NCBI GenBank assembly: GCA_014380155.1 | Contig: JACMKJ010000067.1 | Coordinates: forward strand, 1 to 5,626 | Direction: 5' to 3' | Length of the DNA stretch: 5,626 nucleotides | From: Rhizobacter sp. | Lineage (GTDB): Bacteria > Pseudomonadota > Gammaproteobacteria > Burkholderiales > Burkholderiaceae_C | In this document: piece after piece, positions 5,040 to 5,626 of the stretch | Numbering within the stretch: the stretch's first letter is position 1 | How the letters are laid out: every line of letters starts with the position of its first letter | Notes under the pieces: model-generated | The model's input: the letters and a program-made list of their open reading frames with translations, nothing else | Told to the model about the DNA's origin: nothing | Database searches by the model: none | Position numbers and translations under genes: made by a program

Positions 5040-5059
5040 GACGCCCGCGACCAAGCGTC
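5040..5059 (-). other. Inverted repeat in the rplY leader
   Basis: GACGC and GCGTC arms (5055-5059 and 5040-5044) enclose 10 nt, between the prs-side terminator and the rplY ribosome-binding site. It may be a leader stem. L25 controls its own synthesis through its mRNA leader in E. coli, but nothing here proves such control. Confidence 0.3.
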
Positions 5060-5081
5060 AAAAAACAGGCCTTGCGGCCCG
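5060..5081 (-). terminator. Intrinsic terminator between prs and rplY
   Basis: On the minus strand CGGGCC-GCAA-GGCCTG forms a 6-bp stem (one G-U pair) closed by a GCAA (GNRA) tetraloop, and is followed directly by six T (5065-5060). It lies 39 nt after the prs stop. It could end the prs transcript or act as an attenuator in front of rplY. Confidence 0.72.
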
Positions 5082-5120
5082 GCGAAACGGCACACACGAA
5101 GTGCGCCGCGGTGTTGCAGA

Positions 5121-5626
5121 TCAGAAGTTGTTGTTCTGCTCCGCAAACAGGGACGTCACCGATTCACCGTCAGAGATGCGACGGATGGTTTCGGCGAACA
5201 AGAAGGCCACCGACAGCTGGCGAACCTTCGAACATTTTTTGCCATCGTCGCTGAGCGGGATGGTGTTGGTGATCACGACTTCATCGAGCTGCGAGGCCTT
5301 GATGCGCTCGATGGCCGGGCCCGAGAACACGGCGTGGGTGCAATAGGCGTACACGCTCTTGGCGCCTCGCTCCTTGAGCACATCGGCGGCTTTGACCAGC
5401 GTGCCGGCGGTGTCGATCATGTCGTCCATGATCACGCAGTTGCGGCCGTCGATGTCACCGATCACGTGCATCACTTCGGACACATTGGCCTTGGGGCGGC
5501 GCTTGTCGATGATGGCGAGGTCGCAGCCGAGTTGTTTGGCGAGAGCCCGTGCACGCACCACACCACCCACGTCGGGCGACACGACCACCAGGTCGGTGTA
5601 GCGCTTGCTTTGCAGGTCAGACAGCA
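5121..5626 (-). CDS. prs: Ribose-phosphate pyrophosphokinase (PRPP synthetase), C-terminal half
   Basis: Prs makes PRPP from ribose 5-phosphate and ATP, feeding purine, pyrimidine, histidine and NAD synthesis. The window holds the last 167 residues of a protein normally near 315-320; the start lies beyond the right edge. Visible marks are VVVSPDVGGVVRARALA, the catalytic flexible loop IDKRRPKA (KRR at 5496-5504) and the PRPP-binding loop DDMIDTAGTL (5397-5426). The C-terminal ATP-site region KSVYAYCTHAVFSGPA and VITNTIPL follow, ending SLFAEQNNNF. Nothing suggests a break. The gene runs towards rplY, separated by 102 bp with an intrinsic terminator. The order prs-rplY-pth is common in proteobacteria and supports the three calls together. 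Confidence 0.97.
   Translation of the reverse strand, partial: LSDLQSKRYTDLVVVSPDVGGVVRARALAKQLGCDLAIIDKRRPKANVSEVMHVIGDIDGRNCVIMDDMIDTAGTLVKAADVLKERGAKSVYAYCTHAVFSGPAIERIKASQLDEVVITNTIPLSDDGKKCSKVRQLSVAFLFAETIRRISDGESVTSLFAEQNNNF

Noticed and set aside
1..5626. tRNA, CRISPR array, insertion sequence or phage genes
   Set aside because: No tRNA-like cloverleaf, regular spaced repeats, transposase motifs or terminal inverted repeats were seen; nearly all of the DNA is accounted for by housekeeping genes.

Overview
This is a 5.6-kb stretch of GC-rich, densely packed housekeeping genes. It fits a betaproteobacterium of the order Burkholderiales, most likely the Comamonadaceae/Leptothrix-Rubrivivax side. 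Grounds for this are the wording of the CoaD, Prs and L25 proteins, an Allochromatium-type YfhL ferredoxin next to coaD, and a GC-rich intergenic palindromic element of a kind I associate with these genomes. The placement is by recognition, not by a search.

Plus strand, 1-3236: the 3' end of hisH, then hisA and hisF (imidazole-glycerol-phosphate branch of histidine synthesis), directly followed by rsmD (16S rRNA m2G966 methyltransferase), coaD (phosphopantetheine adenylyltransferase) and a small 2[4Fe-4S] ferredoxin. HisH and HisF form the IGP synthase complex, and HisA supplies its substrate PRFAR. Spacing is mostly tight (6-83 bp), so much of this arm may be co-transcribed.

Minus strand, 5626-3233: the 3' half of prs (ribose-phosphate pyrophosphokinase), rplY/ctc (ribosomal protein L25), pth (peptidyl-tRNA hydrolase) and a small exported DUF4124-like protein coupled to pth by an ATGA overlap. 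Intrinsic terminators separate prs from rplY (one) and rplY from pth (two in tandem), so this arm looks like separate or attenuated units rather than one simple operon. Prs makes PRPP, the precursor for histidine and nucleotide synthesis; RsmD, L25 and Pth all serve the ribosome and translation.

The two arms meet tail to tail at 3233-3236, where both stop codons sit in one CTAG palindrome. I found no undescribed defence, mobile or biosynthetic system. The points worth a second look are in the non-coding joints: the tandem terminators with a possible near-leaderless pth start, the terminator in front of rplY, the terminator-like sequence inside the lysine-coding 3' end of the DUF4124 gene, the GC-rich repeat between hisA and hisF, and the hisF-rsmD junction where hisI/hisE would usually be expected.
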